A stretch of 64,000 nucleotides of DNA from SVQP01 sp045603085 (GTDB lineage Bacteria; Bacillota; Clostridia; Oscillospirales; CAG-272). The notes under the pieces were generated by a model. It did no database searches. It was given only the letters and a program-made list of their open reading frames with translations, and had not been told where the DNA came from. Numbering within the stretch: position 1 is the stretch's first letter; each line of letters starts with the position of its first letter. Of this stretch, positions 46,501 through 53,474 are shown piece after piece. The DNA is taken from the NCBI GenBank assembly GCA_045603085.1, contig JAZULL010000132.1:1-64000 (forward strand), written 5' to 3'. The position numbers and the translations under genes are program-made.

Positions 46501-48180
46501 CATTTGGTAGTTCACCGTTCCCTCGGTCTTGGCAGACAGACCGATCTGACCGCTAAGCCCGATGAATCCCGAACCGACGTCACTCATGGTCAGCTGAATC
46601 GAAATATCTCTCGTTCCATTTCCGCTGTAAAGCGATGCGCTGACCGAAGGGGCTGTTGCATCAAGATATATCTTTTGCGCCGAGGTCTTGACGTCGCCTG
46701 TGATGTAGTTCCAAGAGGTATCTGCATAGGTTCCGCTCATTCCGATAACCCGGATCGGGTTGTTTTCATGTCCCGGTGCCATGGTCATACCGGCACTTAC
46801 CGTAAACGGACCGTACCGTGCCACGGTGCAGGTATCTCCATTGGCATTGACTGACGTAGAAAGCGTGGGATTGCTCAGCGTGACGTTCACACCGTTCGCA
46901 AGGACGTTGAGCGTAACGCTCCCCACTTGTTTCATCTTTTCTGTGAAATACACGTCAAAGTAAAGGAAGTCGCCATCCGTTCCCGCCCAAACCGAGGAAA
47001 AGTCGGTCAGCTCCGGCCAACTCTCCTTATCGGTTTCATTGAGCTTGGGGCTCATGCTGCCAGTCATAGTAATTTTTTCAATTTCGGGCGATTTGTTGTC
47101 TATAAGGATATTGTAGTCTATGAGATCCCACTTATTGGGAAGCGTCAGCGCATTACCCGCAAGGTCGGTCACGGGTGCCCTGCCCTCAACAGCGTCTATA
47201 AATCTGAGCGGATTGTCCTCATAAACCAGCGTATGCTGATCGGTGTATTTGTCATAGGCTACACTGTAAGCGTAGACCTGACCGATTCCGAACACGTCGA
47301 ACGTTTCGTCGTCTGCTCCGTTTGAAGAACCGACAATGGCAAGAACCAGATATTCCCCTTCCTCGGGAGCTGCGCCGCCCGAGATCCGGAAGGTCATGCG
47401 GTTATTCTCAAAGGATTCTGCGCGATAGGTGAGCCGACCGACCTCCACACCGCTGTTGGCTTTTGCATACGAAAGGGTCACGGTGTATTCGTCAAGAGAG
47501 ATCTCTCCGTTGGCAGGACGAAGGGTTTCACTGAAGGTCAGCGTAAAGGATGAAAAGTCATCCATCTCGATCCCCGTGATCCCGGGCTTTTTGTTATCAA
47601 TCGCTACCGCATAGGGCGTGGACAGATTGGCTTGGGTCTGGAGCTTATCAACCTTGTAATAATCCACGTCCATGTATCCCTTTTTCACAGTTCCAAGAGA
47701 CGCACCGTCTCTGTCAAGTGCCTGCATCGAGCCACCGCTGTAGGAAATCGCGCCAATTCTCATCACGGTTTCACTGCTGAAAACACCGTAGTATCGGCTG
47801 CCGTAGTAATCCCACGTGCCCGTGCCCTCATACACGACCTTGGTTCCCGTGATCATGTTGTATATGCCACCGTGGGCATATCCCCAAGCCATCTGGGTGT
47901 GGGGGTGCTCATTTGTTCTGAACAGCGGGCCGATGCTCATCGTCGTGGATGTACGTGCATACTCGTACTTGATCCATTCCGCCTTGAGCTCGTTATAGAT
48001 CTCGTCGTTGTAAACCGGAGCGACCGTATAATCTCTCAGATCGATGGTGGAGGTATAGGGCTCCTCTTCCGCCCGAACCTCAATCACCGCTGTATCAAAA
48101 ACGATCTGCGGCGCCAGTGGCAAAAGCACCGCGAGCGTCAGAAGCAGTGCCGCCAGCTTCTTGAATATGGTTTTGTTCAT
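40567..48180 (-). CDS. Giant secreted multidomain protein with Ig-like repeats (about 2537 aa)
   Basis: From the ATG at 48180 it starts with a signal peptide (MNKTIFKKLAALLLTLAVLL) and a processed region ending near VIEVRAEEEP. The body is a chain of beta-sandwich modules: many repeats of the form ITVSDPVYSTDGRKATVSLT and a C-terminal DUF5011/HYR-like block (YEIPTEAGAYPVTYTATDAA). No cell-wall anchor or TM helix is at the C terminus, so it is secreted or held by other means. Glycine- and asparagine-poor, it resembles large adhesive exoproteins. It lies 25 bases after the small Cys-rich gene, and the AAAGGAAA RBS suits this start. Confidence 0.8.
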   Translation of the reverse strand: MNKTIFKKLAALLLTLAVLLPLAPQIVFDTAVIEVRAEEEPYTSTIDLRDYTVAPVYNDEIYNELKAEWIKYEYARTSTTMSIGPLFRTNEHPHTQMAWGYAHGGIYNMITGTKVVYEGTGTWDYYGSRYYGVFSSETVMRIGAISYSGGSMQALDRDGASLGTVKKGYMDVDYYKVDKLQTQANLSTPYAVAIDNKKPGITGIEMDDFSSFTLTFSETLRPANGEISLDEYTVTLSYAKANSGVEVGRLTYRAESFENNRMTFRISGGAAPEEGEYLVLAIVGSSNGADDETFDVFGIGQVYAYSVAYDKYTDQHTLVYEDNPLRFIDAVEGRAPVTDLAGNALTLPNKWDLIDYNILIDNKSPEIEKITMTGSMSPKLNETDKESWPELTDFSSVWAGTDGDFLYFDVYFTEKMKQVGSVTLNVLANGVNVTLSNPTLSTSVNANGDTCTVARYGPFTVSAGMTMAPGHENNPIRVIGMSGTYADTSWNYITGDVKTSAQKIYLDATAPSVSASLYSGNGTRDISIQLTMSDVGSGFIGLSGQIGLSAKTEGTVNYQMAITDTMTIPDDSAYTYSGAFRANEVSWQTIPLYSGTRYIHIKLVGEASSITVDELKVEYSLPDWAGNRNTTDASRVEPGYTYDETPPKVSDLSASVHYTNTGAYVTAQWSASDFSGDDGITTYYQWRETKPADYSAGWMSAGKQAEGFAWLLPEEGYPAFDSETDTTLTLWVYAVDKSGNKSEMASKTVQVLLDKPNYSANLKGDPAVPTKEPSLNLSVAQGLSADKDGYLRAFVSFVSPEGKDDAYSYTYVFILSSADLEAAQSIDVFPLTQSGISSRDVYRVVMGTDENDNATFTSVSTLTMQSFDDLLAGWYGDVRVTFDLAYDDNATVADNVLIPQNGLLSAQVTDGSYIQAEDEIVFLVSCDIQNVFEVEFFNFADAQGESFEGNKMFYQTLAGVSFDLTLQNTYWPELGVRDVDENDTFVSIVKVNADGSLGQPVITIPWSMAVLQRLTIPRVELSTGVYTVQVTVAMKDGQVMTVTAAERLVLDNTVVRAGVTETYITPNIPISSHSSMPSLIRFDENGKPYLAEGQSVNSALNLYDTSTFVIRNTATDGYIEHMTVSMAGQSETIRTGTYTNEVGGVLNFGFSVTAESAEQTLQGFTVGKIAAIYVWNPAIHQSREQGLVTTDGYVFTFHSENAIDHDTWTYDEITGIGKSTLNKNADGIYTMARLIGLTDGNNVICYQVVMENGLESPVEQFTVYANTETPSAGLDTDVLEEKLNLSAEGEPINIAGADISLQNVFTSAGIVGTYYLTKDAMGLLTYTEGDDGSLVEQYQEYKYTRSNTLNDLNSGYYPQWTYRDFVMYNASYGYCYDANGNQVSDTRHRLYYQSSVYYYNLYSVEPDAIIRLKGDDSRTYMTSADGGTDECVTYKMGNNMEAANGAFMIITDSGACVLVFPQFAPTEDAYAQPVVEGYQPKYRLTDKQVEFKGEFQIGPCYNIGNGTLDMYASISNGVYVDRSVSYVIFTDAYGNEIERFYLEGYYSGTNAVGYSMGMISTSGGNQVEIEMINPLADGINHQIGDRVESVWAQLVLYDANTGRELRSNVLEVTHPDRTYEDPVPEPYWLDDYDGLRLNWNTSVYVQGGTSANFNHKLNIFQDGDHQITVTDRFGLTQTVTVTTTHFAKFQSPIVQIDNTEKTTQPVTVTVTVPDGAAYDSVWVSGGGDDVIIEGSGTSTVTVIFKASTSVEIYWDLTPDVSDAYMGYYLEIDNIHPADLAVRWDYGENPEDYVYGDVIAYVYDKNGNWDIIDPMTGKAPTYTFVYGSGVTEYTFPTLRIDALSGEDGYCDLGAFTIALEVELKELPPPPMIEIDTRAPSVQIVPYAMRNQEAVPRESYLVYEDLEQRMQSGDENYIDLLNPSLLPYEGYAAYTDAAEFAEALGWASRYRFNIEVQDLNKTRIIIKNGLYASAPESYYTASSDVVENVSLLGNTLEVTGPAQFTIFVIDEMGNVTAFRMNLYNVGNAPVPTYTKMPATVGDDHAIRVDLTVPADGTDLRITAVDGVPATEAIFTKNGIYTISYSYLYQGEPVDEQLKIEIIEVDNDAPILLSRRWSVQAGTSTRGEVTVTLTFSKPIDLVQTTLGAAELPDSVTVKAVGNTVTVRYSDNYRDLELLFRGINGKWSEVITLGAVTNIDRDAPEITVSDPVYSTDGRKATVSLTSDEKVSFRESSSVSTAFTRTFDQNGAYEYVFVDAAGNAATVTVNITGIVDTAPTFSFSKNADGSEAVATPDALGEVAIGDIFYVSVDRAATVSFNGESYAVDAHEWLGLAVGDKSGGSIYARDAYGNVSGAVFTSIDYPDQVAPKMQLVMYTVYASMLDLSDLEARILANCAAVDDRDGNVQVHVAYEIPTEAGAYPVTYTATDAAGNKSEITGMLQVYQTVLPGVAIDGNVVERESIYLAESQDALNLRVDMQGEPYELTWLSGIRTAAQMKTHATELELVDDEILLPFAGQSGYYTILITTQSHDQYRITIYIK

Positions 48181-48205
48181 AGTGGGTTTCCTTTCATTAT
48201 GTAAA

Positions 48206-48517
48206 TCATGCTGTCGTCTTTCTGTTCTGCTCACACATGCAAATGCCAATCAGGTCGTCGCCGTGGCAATAATGTGCGCAATCCACACAACAGCCCTCTA
48301 TGAAGCGACTGGTACCGTATCGGCACAGCTCCTGCATCTGTGTTACGAAGGGGCGACCGTCGTCTGTGTACAGAGGGTTTAACTTGAAATCGGGATAAAT
48401 GGGTATCGGAGCGCCTTGGGCTCTTTCAAATTCCTCGTAGTACCCGTACCGCAATTCGAATTGCTTTCCAAACACCGTCAACATCTTAAAAACGTCGCCG
48501 TCTCTTATCTGATTCAT
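48206..48517 (-). CDS. Small Cys-rich protein (about 103 aa), Firmicutes-type
   Basis: Residues 28-62 read FERAQGAPIPIYPDFKLNP, then YTDDGRPFVTQMQELCRYG, a combination recalled from conserved uncharacterised Firmicutes proteins. The C-terminal part has clustered cysteines and histidines, CCVDCAHYCHGDDLIGICMC, which could bind zinc. AGGAG precedes the ATG by about 12 bases. It sits directly upstream of the 2537-aa gene and may share its transcript. Confidence 0.7.
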   Translation of the reverse strand: MNQIRDGDVFKMLTVFGKQFELRYGYYEEFERAQGAPIPIYPDFKLNPLYTDDGRPFVTQMQELCRYGTSRFIEGCCVDCAHYCHGDDLIGICMCEQNRKTTA

Positions 48518-48547
48518 TCTTCATCGTCTCCTTTCGGGGGCAAGAAA

Positions 48548-48585
48548 AAATCCTGCATACTTTTCTTTAACAGTATACAGGATTT
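48548..48585 (-). terminator. Terminator after the LuxR-type regulator gene
   Basis: A 13-bp stem with one mismatch (48548-48560 with 48573-48585) and, on the minus strand, TTTTTT after the stem. It ends the regulator transcript, or may attenuate read-through into the surface genes. Confidence 0.75.
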
Positions 48586-48652
48586 ATATGTGATTTTGTA
48601 CCACCCAATGCAGCAAATAAAGCACATTTATTTTTATACCTTACAGGGGGGA

Positions 48653-49873
48653 TTATAGGATGCTTGGGAATTCCGACCTGTCCTTTACGCCGGTTTTTTG
48701 GACGACTCGAAGTACGGTCTGCTTTACCGTGGATTCGGATATGTAGAGCATCGCTGCAATCTCCTTGGAAGTAAAACCAAAGGTTGCCAGCTTTGCCACT
48801 TCCCTTTCTCTGGCTGTCAGGTTTATTGCAATATTTCGGTTACGCACGATACCGCTGAGCTTTGACCAGCCAACGTTATAAGTTCTGTACAGCTCCAGCA
48901 CGCGATCAACCGCCCCGGGATCTTGAAGCGCGATTCGCTCTTCCAACAGTCCGTCGAAGTGACGGACGTATTCGGCAAGCACACCGAAAAAACGGTCAGC
49001 TAACGCCAAGCTGATTGCTCTATCCATGTGTCGTATCGCGGATTCATTGTCTCCGCCATTGTGATAGGAGACGGCGCAGGATAGTCTTAAAAACATTTCC
49101 GGAAGAATCGTTTCGTCTACAACCGCTTGTGAGATCATCGGCTCAACGGTATATGGCATCATTCTCATCATAGCCAAGCCGTGAACCCCCTCGAACTCAA
49201 GCTGTTTTGCAGCGATTGAATATGCTTTCATATACAAGTATTTGGTGTAAAAGACCTTTGCGGCAGGATGCGCCTCAGGCGGCAAGGGTTCAAAGCAGCC
49301 CGTAGTAAACCATGAGGGAAAATCCTTATTATCATAAAGTGAGCTGTCTGCAATAGCAAGCGAAAGCGAGATGATCTCTCTTTGCGTTTCGCTCTCACAA
49401 GGAGCTTCAAAGATGTGTCTTTTGGCTTCCTTCCACAGCTCATAGTCGCCTCTCCAGATGGCACATTGTGCCAGCAGCATACCGCCACCCAAAATAGCAT
49501 AAAATCCGGAATGTGCTGATAAAAAATATCTTGCGCGGTCATATACCTTATCAATTTCTCCCCGTCGATATGCGATCTGCGCTTCAAAAAGCGTCATCGC
49601 CTCCGGATTGTTCTCCAACATTGCGACACAACCGTCCGCATTCCCAACCTGATTGTATAGATCGGTCATATCAAGGAAGGGGCTTTTTCTGGGCATAGGC
49701 ATATGAGGAACCTCCCCCTTTGCGGCACTGGGCAATACCGCATGTGCCGGGATCATCCAGGTGCGTTCCCATCTCACAGCACCCTTGATCTTCCCTTCCT
49801 TGCAAAGTCCTTGCACTCTGCGAGGGGTCACACCCCATTTTTCCGCTGCTTGCTTTACCGTGATCAGATCCAT
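48653..49873 (-). CDS. LuxR-family regulator with N-terminal HTH and TPR-like middle
   Basis: 406 residues. The N terminus is a winged or excisionase-like HTH (DLITVKQAAEKWGVTPRRVQ, then GLCKEGKIKGAVRW), and the C terminus is a LuxR HTH (NLTAREREVAKLATFGFTSK, then EIAAMLYISESTVKQTVLRV). The 280 residues between look helical and TPR-like (repeats of about 34 residues), as in MalT-type regulators without the STAND ATPase. The ATG at 49873 follows GGAG. Its promoter carries three operator palindromes. The neighbouring genes are giant surface proteins, so it probably controls surface structure, possibly including its own expression. Confidence 0.75.
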   Translation of the reverse strand: MDLITVKQAAEKWGVTPRRVQGLCKEGKIKGAVRWERTWMIPAHAVLPSAAKGEVPHMPMPRKSPFLDMTDLYNQVGNADGCVAMLENNPEAMTLFEAQIAYRRGEIDKVYDRARYFLSAHSGFYAILGGGMLLAQCAIWRGDYELWKEAKRHIFEAPCESETQREIISLSLAIADSSLYDNKDFPSWFTTGCFEPLPPEAHPAAKVFYTKYLYMKAYSIAAKQLEFEGVHGLAMMRMMPYTVEPMISQAVVDETILPEMFLRLSCAVSYHNGGDNESAIRHMDRAISLALADRFFGVLAEYVRHFDGLLEERIALQDPGAVDRVLELYRTYNVGWSKLSGIVRNRNIAINLTAREREVAKLATFGFTSKEIAAMLYISESTVKQTVLRVVQKTGVKDRSEFPSIL

Positions 49874-49934
49874 AAATTCTCCTTTATCATATATGTACAT
49901 ATATGCTTAAACTACATTGTACGCATACCGCCGC

Positions 49935-50013
49935 TTCGTTTGAACGAATTTTGTTTACGTCGATTTTTCGTTCTAACGAAACTCCTGCTTCTATTATACT
50001 TCGTTCTAACGAA
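49935..50013 (-). promoter_or_regulatory. Three phased operator palindromes in the regulator promoter
   Basis: TTCGTT-nn-AACGAA occurs at 49935-49948, 49967-49980 and 50000-50013 (inner bases TG, CT, CT). Centres are 32 and 33 bases apart, about three helical turns. The last copy fills the 17-base spacer between -35 and -10; the other two lie just downstream of the start of transcription. This is a typical repressor arrangement. Confidence 0.85.
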
Positions 50014-50021
50014 ATTGTCAA
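49993..50021 (-). promoter_or_regulatory. Promoter of the LuxR-type regulator gene
   Basis: Minus-strand TTGACA (50016-50021) and TATAAT (49993-49998), both perfect, spacer of 17 bases that contains an operator. The 5' leader is about 110 bases. Confidence 0.85.
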
Positions 50022-50073
50022 CACTTTTGGGGAAAATAATGCCATCATTTTTGTATTTACGATAGAAGGTGTC

Positions 50074-50101
50074 ACCGGTTCAAGTCCAGTAGGGGGAGCC
50101 A
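50074..50101 (+). other. tRNA 3'-end remnant with encoded CCA (candidate attachment site)
   Basis: T-arm (ACCGG, TTCAAGT loop, CCAGT; four of five pairs) followed by an acceptor strand AGGGGGA, discriminator G and CCA. There is no 5' half, D-arm or anticodon arm upstream. Such remnants mark integration sites of elements that use tRNA genes. It lies exactly where the AT-rich island starts. Confidence 0.6.
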
Positions 50102-50108
50102 ACGAAAA

Positions 50109-50130
50109 AAGCAGGCCGAGTGGCCTGCTT
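50109..50130 (-). terminator. Hairpin terminator at the island edge
   Basis: A nine-bp perfect stem (50109-50117 with 50122-50130), GAGT loop; the minus strand continues TTTTTTC. It ends transcripts leaving the ATPase gene. Confidence 0.75.
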
Positions 50131-50194
50131 CGTTGTGCTCGTAGGACAAAATTGCAACTCAAGCGATATAATGTTATTCTTAAAAAGAGACTTC

Positions 50195-50263
50195 TATAAA
50201 GGCTTTTAGAAACCAAAAATACCTGGCATCTAAACTACAACAGTTCGGATCACAAGGTCTTTT
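50195..50263 (-). repeat. Repeat R1, 3' end of ATPase unit
   Basis: A 69-base copy of the repeat R2/R3: TATAAAGGC, CATCTAAAC, CAGTTCGGATCACAAGGTCTTTT. On the minus strand it is a terminator-like hairpin right after the ATPase stop. Confidence 0.7.
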
Positions 50264-50276
50264 CCAAATACGATTA

Positions 50277-52844
50277 CTAGACACCCATGCGTTTGTTGTA
50301 TTCTGTCACCCAAACGCGAAAAGCTTCTACATCTTTTTTGAAATCTTCAATATCTACAATGACCGGAGCTGAATCCTGAGGTTGAGAGTGCTCAAAATAT
50401 GAATACTTCGTCATCATACTTTCGATAATCTCGCAATCTTCAACCCTGATATTAGCTAGTTTTTTGATGATTCCTTGCGTTCTTATTTGCTTATCAAATC
50501 TTTGAACAGATTTTAGAATCAAAACATCTTCCACAGAACGTTCAACCAGTATTCTAAATCTTTTGTATTCGGTGTCTATAGCATGTTGATATTCTTCAGA
50601 ATCTTCATCTTTTTTCTTAATTTGAGCTATTGCATCCAAAATGCCACTCAACTGACTTTTTATTTTTCCATGATATAAATCCTCAAAATCTGGAAGTCCC
50701 TTGTATTTTGAACCCGCACGAATGTGGCACTCTTTAAAAGCAACTGACATTTCCTTACAACATGTCGAAAGGCCAACCAATAAAGAAATCCTATGCGTAA
50801 ATACAATGACCTGTCGTGTTTGAGACATTTCAACAATTCTTTTGGTCGCATATTCTTCGTAATTGCAATCAAGCGATGATATAGGATCGTCAATGATAAC
50901 AGGACTCAAGGCATCTCGTCCTGTAGCATCAGCAAAAAAAGCCGCTAAAGCTACAATTCTTTGCTCACCTTCGCTCAGAATGTCCTCAGGTTTTGCGCTT
51001 GTTTCATCAGTAATAAGCTTTATTCTGTAAGGCGACTTACCTTTCGTAGATGGCGCTTTCTCCAATTGAACCTTCAACCTGGGAGCCATTCTTTTTAGTT
51101 CGGCAGCAAAGCGTTCAATATATGATTCTGTGATCAGTATATCTGCTAGTTCATTGCTTTGACTGGTTATTTTATTCGTTTTTACTAAAGTTAGTGAATC
51201 ATCTAAAACTTTCATTTCAGATTTGTTAGAGATCACCCTTTTTATATTCTCTTGATTGTCTGCAATCCATTTATGACACTCTAAGCATTCAAGTTCGCTA
51301 CGTAAAATCTCTTGCGCCCCATCCTTTAAAGTATCTGTAAGATTTTTATACTCTTTTTCAAGATAGCACTTAACAGAAACGAGTTCTTTTACGGCTGTGT
51401 CAACATCAATTTTTTGCAAAGAAATATAGCATTCTTCAGCTGTTTTTATATCTGAAAATTCTATACTCTTTTTATAAAAATCAAATGTAGCATTGAACGA
51501 AAATCCTTCAATGTATTTACCTAGAGCATGCTCCACTCTATTAAAATTGAAATCTCGTTTTGCAAGTAATTTGCATAAAGCAAAAAATTTGTTTTCTTTT
51601 TTTTCAAGATTTTCACTACATTGCCCATTGACATAATTATCGATAGAAGAAAATCTTTTCAAAGCATCGTCGGATAATTGTTGATTGCAAAGAGGACATA
51701 TTGAACCGCTGCCCGCGTATTCGATTCCAGTCTTGGGCTGAAGAGTTGAAACATAATACTGTTTGGCATATTTCCACAGTTCCCTCCAAGCAACCAACTT
51801 AACACTGCAATTATCATTTTCGTTTGCAGCTTCGCTAAACATTTTTTGGGATAAACCATACGCCTCTTTTGCTTCAACGTACTCTTTATACATTTCACAA
51901 ATATCATGTTTGTTGTATACTGTCTGTGCAGTCACGAGATCTTCTAAAATTTGAGTAACTTCGCCGAGTCGTTCACTTATTGTTTTGATTTTCTGATCAA
52001 TAAACTCACGGTTTAATACTGCCGAAATTTCAGATAATCTATTTTCTTGTTGCTCTGTCCAATTCAAATACTTATCATCAAACACGGTATTGCTTTCAAT
52101 GCTTTTTACCCACTGTATGTTTGAATACGACCCAATTGAAGAAGGCACTTGTATAGTAATCTTTTCGAGAGCTTTTTTTCGAGATAAAATTTTAGCTTTT
52201 ATTCTTTCAGCTATATTTGCTAATTCAGTTAATACAGAAAACACAAAAGGCTCGTAAGAAACCTTGTTAGATGATGTAACGTATGCTCCAGATATTTTAG
52301 TATCGAATACATCGCAAGATGTGAGTGCCGGGTGCTTTTCTTCCTTCGACAAATCGCAAGTTATAGTTTTGGTTTCTCCGTTTTGCGAAACTTCAATTTT
52401 GCATGTCGGTTTTCCCGAACCACTTTTTTCAAACACATTTGCTTGTATAAGATCCGCATACGGTGTTCCGCTTACTCTTTTAAACATTCGCATAAAGCTC
52501 GATTTACCTGTGCCATTAGCTCCATATACAACCGTTACGCCTTTTTCCGCAAAAGAAAGCTGAGCTTTCGAATCAAGGGCGTTTACACCACATATATCAA
52601 ATATTTTAAGTATAGATAACTGTTCTAAAACCGTGCTTGGCAAGGTTTCTTGGCTTTTAAGTTCTTTATAATCAACGATTTCTTTTTTTGTTTGCTTAAT
52701 GCACATATCTGCATATGCTTCAATTTGTGCATCCTCGATAGGTTGGGAGTTGTATATTCTCCATACAGCATCCCTAAGCCAGTACGGTTGATTATGCATC
52801 CATTTTTCAAACTTACCATACATTGCATTTGCACTCTCAGTCAT
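50277..52844 (-). CDS. Rad50/RloC-like ATPase with zinc hook (defence-type)
   Basis: About 855 residues. An N-terminal 100-residue segment precedes a split ABC/SMC ATPase: Walker A YGANGTGKSS (about residues 107-116), a coiled-coil middle with the zinc-hook motif CPLC (383-386), signature LSEGEQRIVALAAFF (623-637), Walker B PVIIDDPISSLD (648-659) and H-loop VIVFTHR. The C terminus (VERSVEDVLILKSVQRFDKQI) is typical of AAA_13 proteins near PrrC/RloC systems, but I see no certain nuclease triad. It probably senses DNA ends or phage damage and acts in antiphage defence. The ATG at 52844 follows AAGGAG; a GTG nine bases upstream lacks spacing. Confidence 0.72.
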   Translation of the reverse strand: MTESANAMYGKFEKWMHNQPYWLRDAVWRIYNSQPIEDAQIEAYADMCIKQTKKEIVDYKELKSQETLPSTVLEQLSILKIFDICGVNALDSKAQLSFAEKGVTVVYGANGTGKSSFMRMFKRVSGTPYADLIQANVFEKSGSGKPTCKIEVSQNGETKTITCDLSKEEKHPALTSCDVFDTKISGAYVTSSNKVSYEPFVFSVLTELANIAERIKAKILSRKKALEKITIQVPSSIGSYSNIQWVKSIESNTVFDDKYLNWTEQQENRLSEISAVLNREFIDQKIKTISERLGEVTQILEDLVTAQTVYNKHDICEMYKEYVEAKEAYGLSQKMFSEAANENDNCSVKLVAWRELWKYAKQYYVSTLQPKTGIEYAGSGSICPLCNQQLSDDALKRFSSIDNYVNGQCSENLEKKENKFFALCKLLAKRDFNFNRVEHALGKYIEGFSFNATFDFYKKSIEFSDIKTAEECYISLQKIDVDTAVKELVSVKCYLEKEYKNLTDTLKDGAQEILRSELECLECHKWIADNQENIKRVISNKSEMKVLDDSLTLVKTNKITSQSNELADILITESYIERFAAELKRMAPRLKVQLEKAPSTKGKSPYRIKLITDETSAKPEDILSEGEQRIVALAAFFADATGRDALSPVIIDDPISSLDCNYEEYATKRIVEMSQTRQVIVFTHRISLLVGLSTCCKEMSVAFKECHIRAGSKYKGLPDFEDLYHGKIKSQLSGILDAIAQIKKKDEDSEEYQHAIDTEYKRFRILVERSVEDVLILKSVQRFDKQIRTQGIIKKLANIRVEDCEIIESMMTKYSYFEHSQPQDSAPVIVDIEDFKKDVEAFRVWVTEYNKRMGV

Positions 52845-52883
52845 TTTCTCCACTCCTTCACAAAACGTTCTGCTCGTTAATTA

Positions 52884-52912
52884 ATTATAGCACTATTTAA
52901 GCGTAAATTCAA
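52884..52912 (-). promoter_or_regulatory. Promoter of the Rad50-like ATPase gene
   Basis: Minus-strand TTGAAT (52907-52912) and TATAAT (52884-52889) with a 17-base spacer. Confidence 0.7.
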
Positions 52913-53207
52913 TCAATTTTACAAAAAAAACACGTTTCTCGCGGCACTACTAACTAGTTGTGTGAGTGGATTTATCCTCTATTTTACAGAATGCATTTAC
53001 TACAATCTTCCCGTATATACCATTAGATTTTTACTTTCTTACATTTGGAGGCGTTATTAGAAAAACCACACCTGCCAAAAACGAATGAAAAGTGATAGAA
53101 TCTATCCGAGCCTATCTTCTCACTTTTTAGTTAACGTTTCAATTGTGATTCTAATACCGAGTTTGATTGCGTAGCAGAATATTACACAATCACCATGACT
53201 TGCATAC

Positions 53208-53433
53208 TTGCTCCAGCTTTCCCAAAGAAACGCTGTCCCCAAATCCTGAACAGCTTGATTCATATAATTGAAGATGTTTTTATTTGCAAATCGATTTTGA
53301 GTAATTTTCAAAATTTTTTATTGGACACATCCATTGGCAGAATCCGTGAAAAAACATTGAAATATAAGGCTTTCGGGCACAAAAAAAGACCTTGCATCTA
53401 AACCGTAATGGTTCGGATTACAAGGTCTTTTCA
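53208..53433 (-). repeat. Repeat R2, downstream of the 1171-aa gene
   Basis: About 225 bases alike to R3 at 57517-57742, in the same order: CTTGAACAGCTTGATTCAT (with CCTGAACAG here), a middle rich in AT, AAAAACATTGA, ATATAAGGC, then the hairpin GACCTTG...AACC-GTAAT-GGTT...CAAGGTC (53388-53427). The minus-strand end works as a terminator for the gene at 53475. The 620 bases between the genes contain no convincing coding sequence besides a weak 63-codon frame (53120-53311). Confidence 0.7.
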
Positions 53434-53474
53434 TTTTTCTGGCTCCCCATTATCAACCTAAATTGAACTGAACA

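Noticed and set aside
53120..53311. 63-codon minus-strand frame within repeat R2
   Set aside because: The matching copy in R3 has several stops, so the similarity is in DNA and not in coding capacity.
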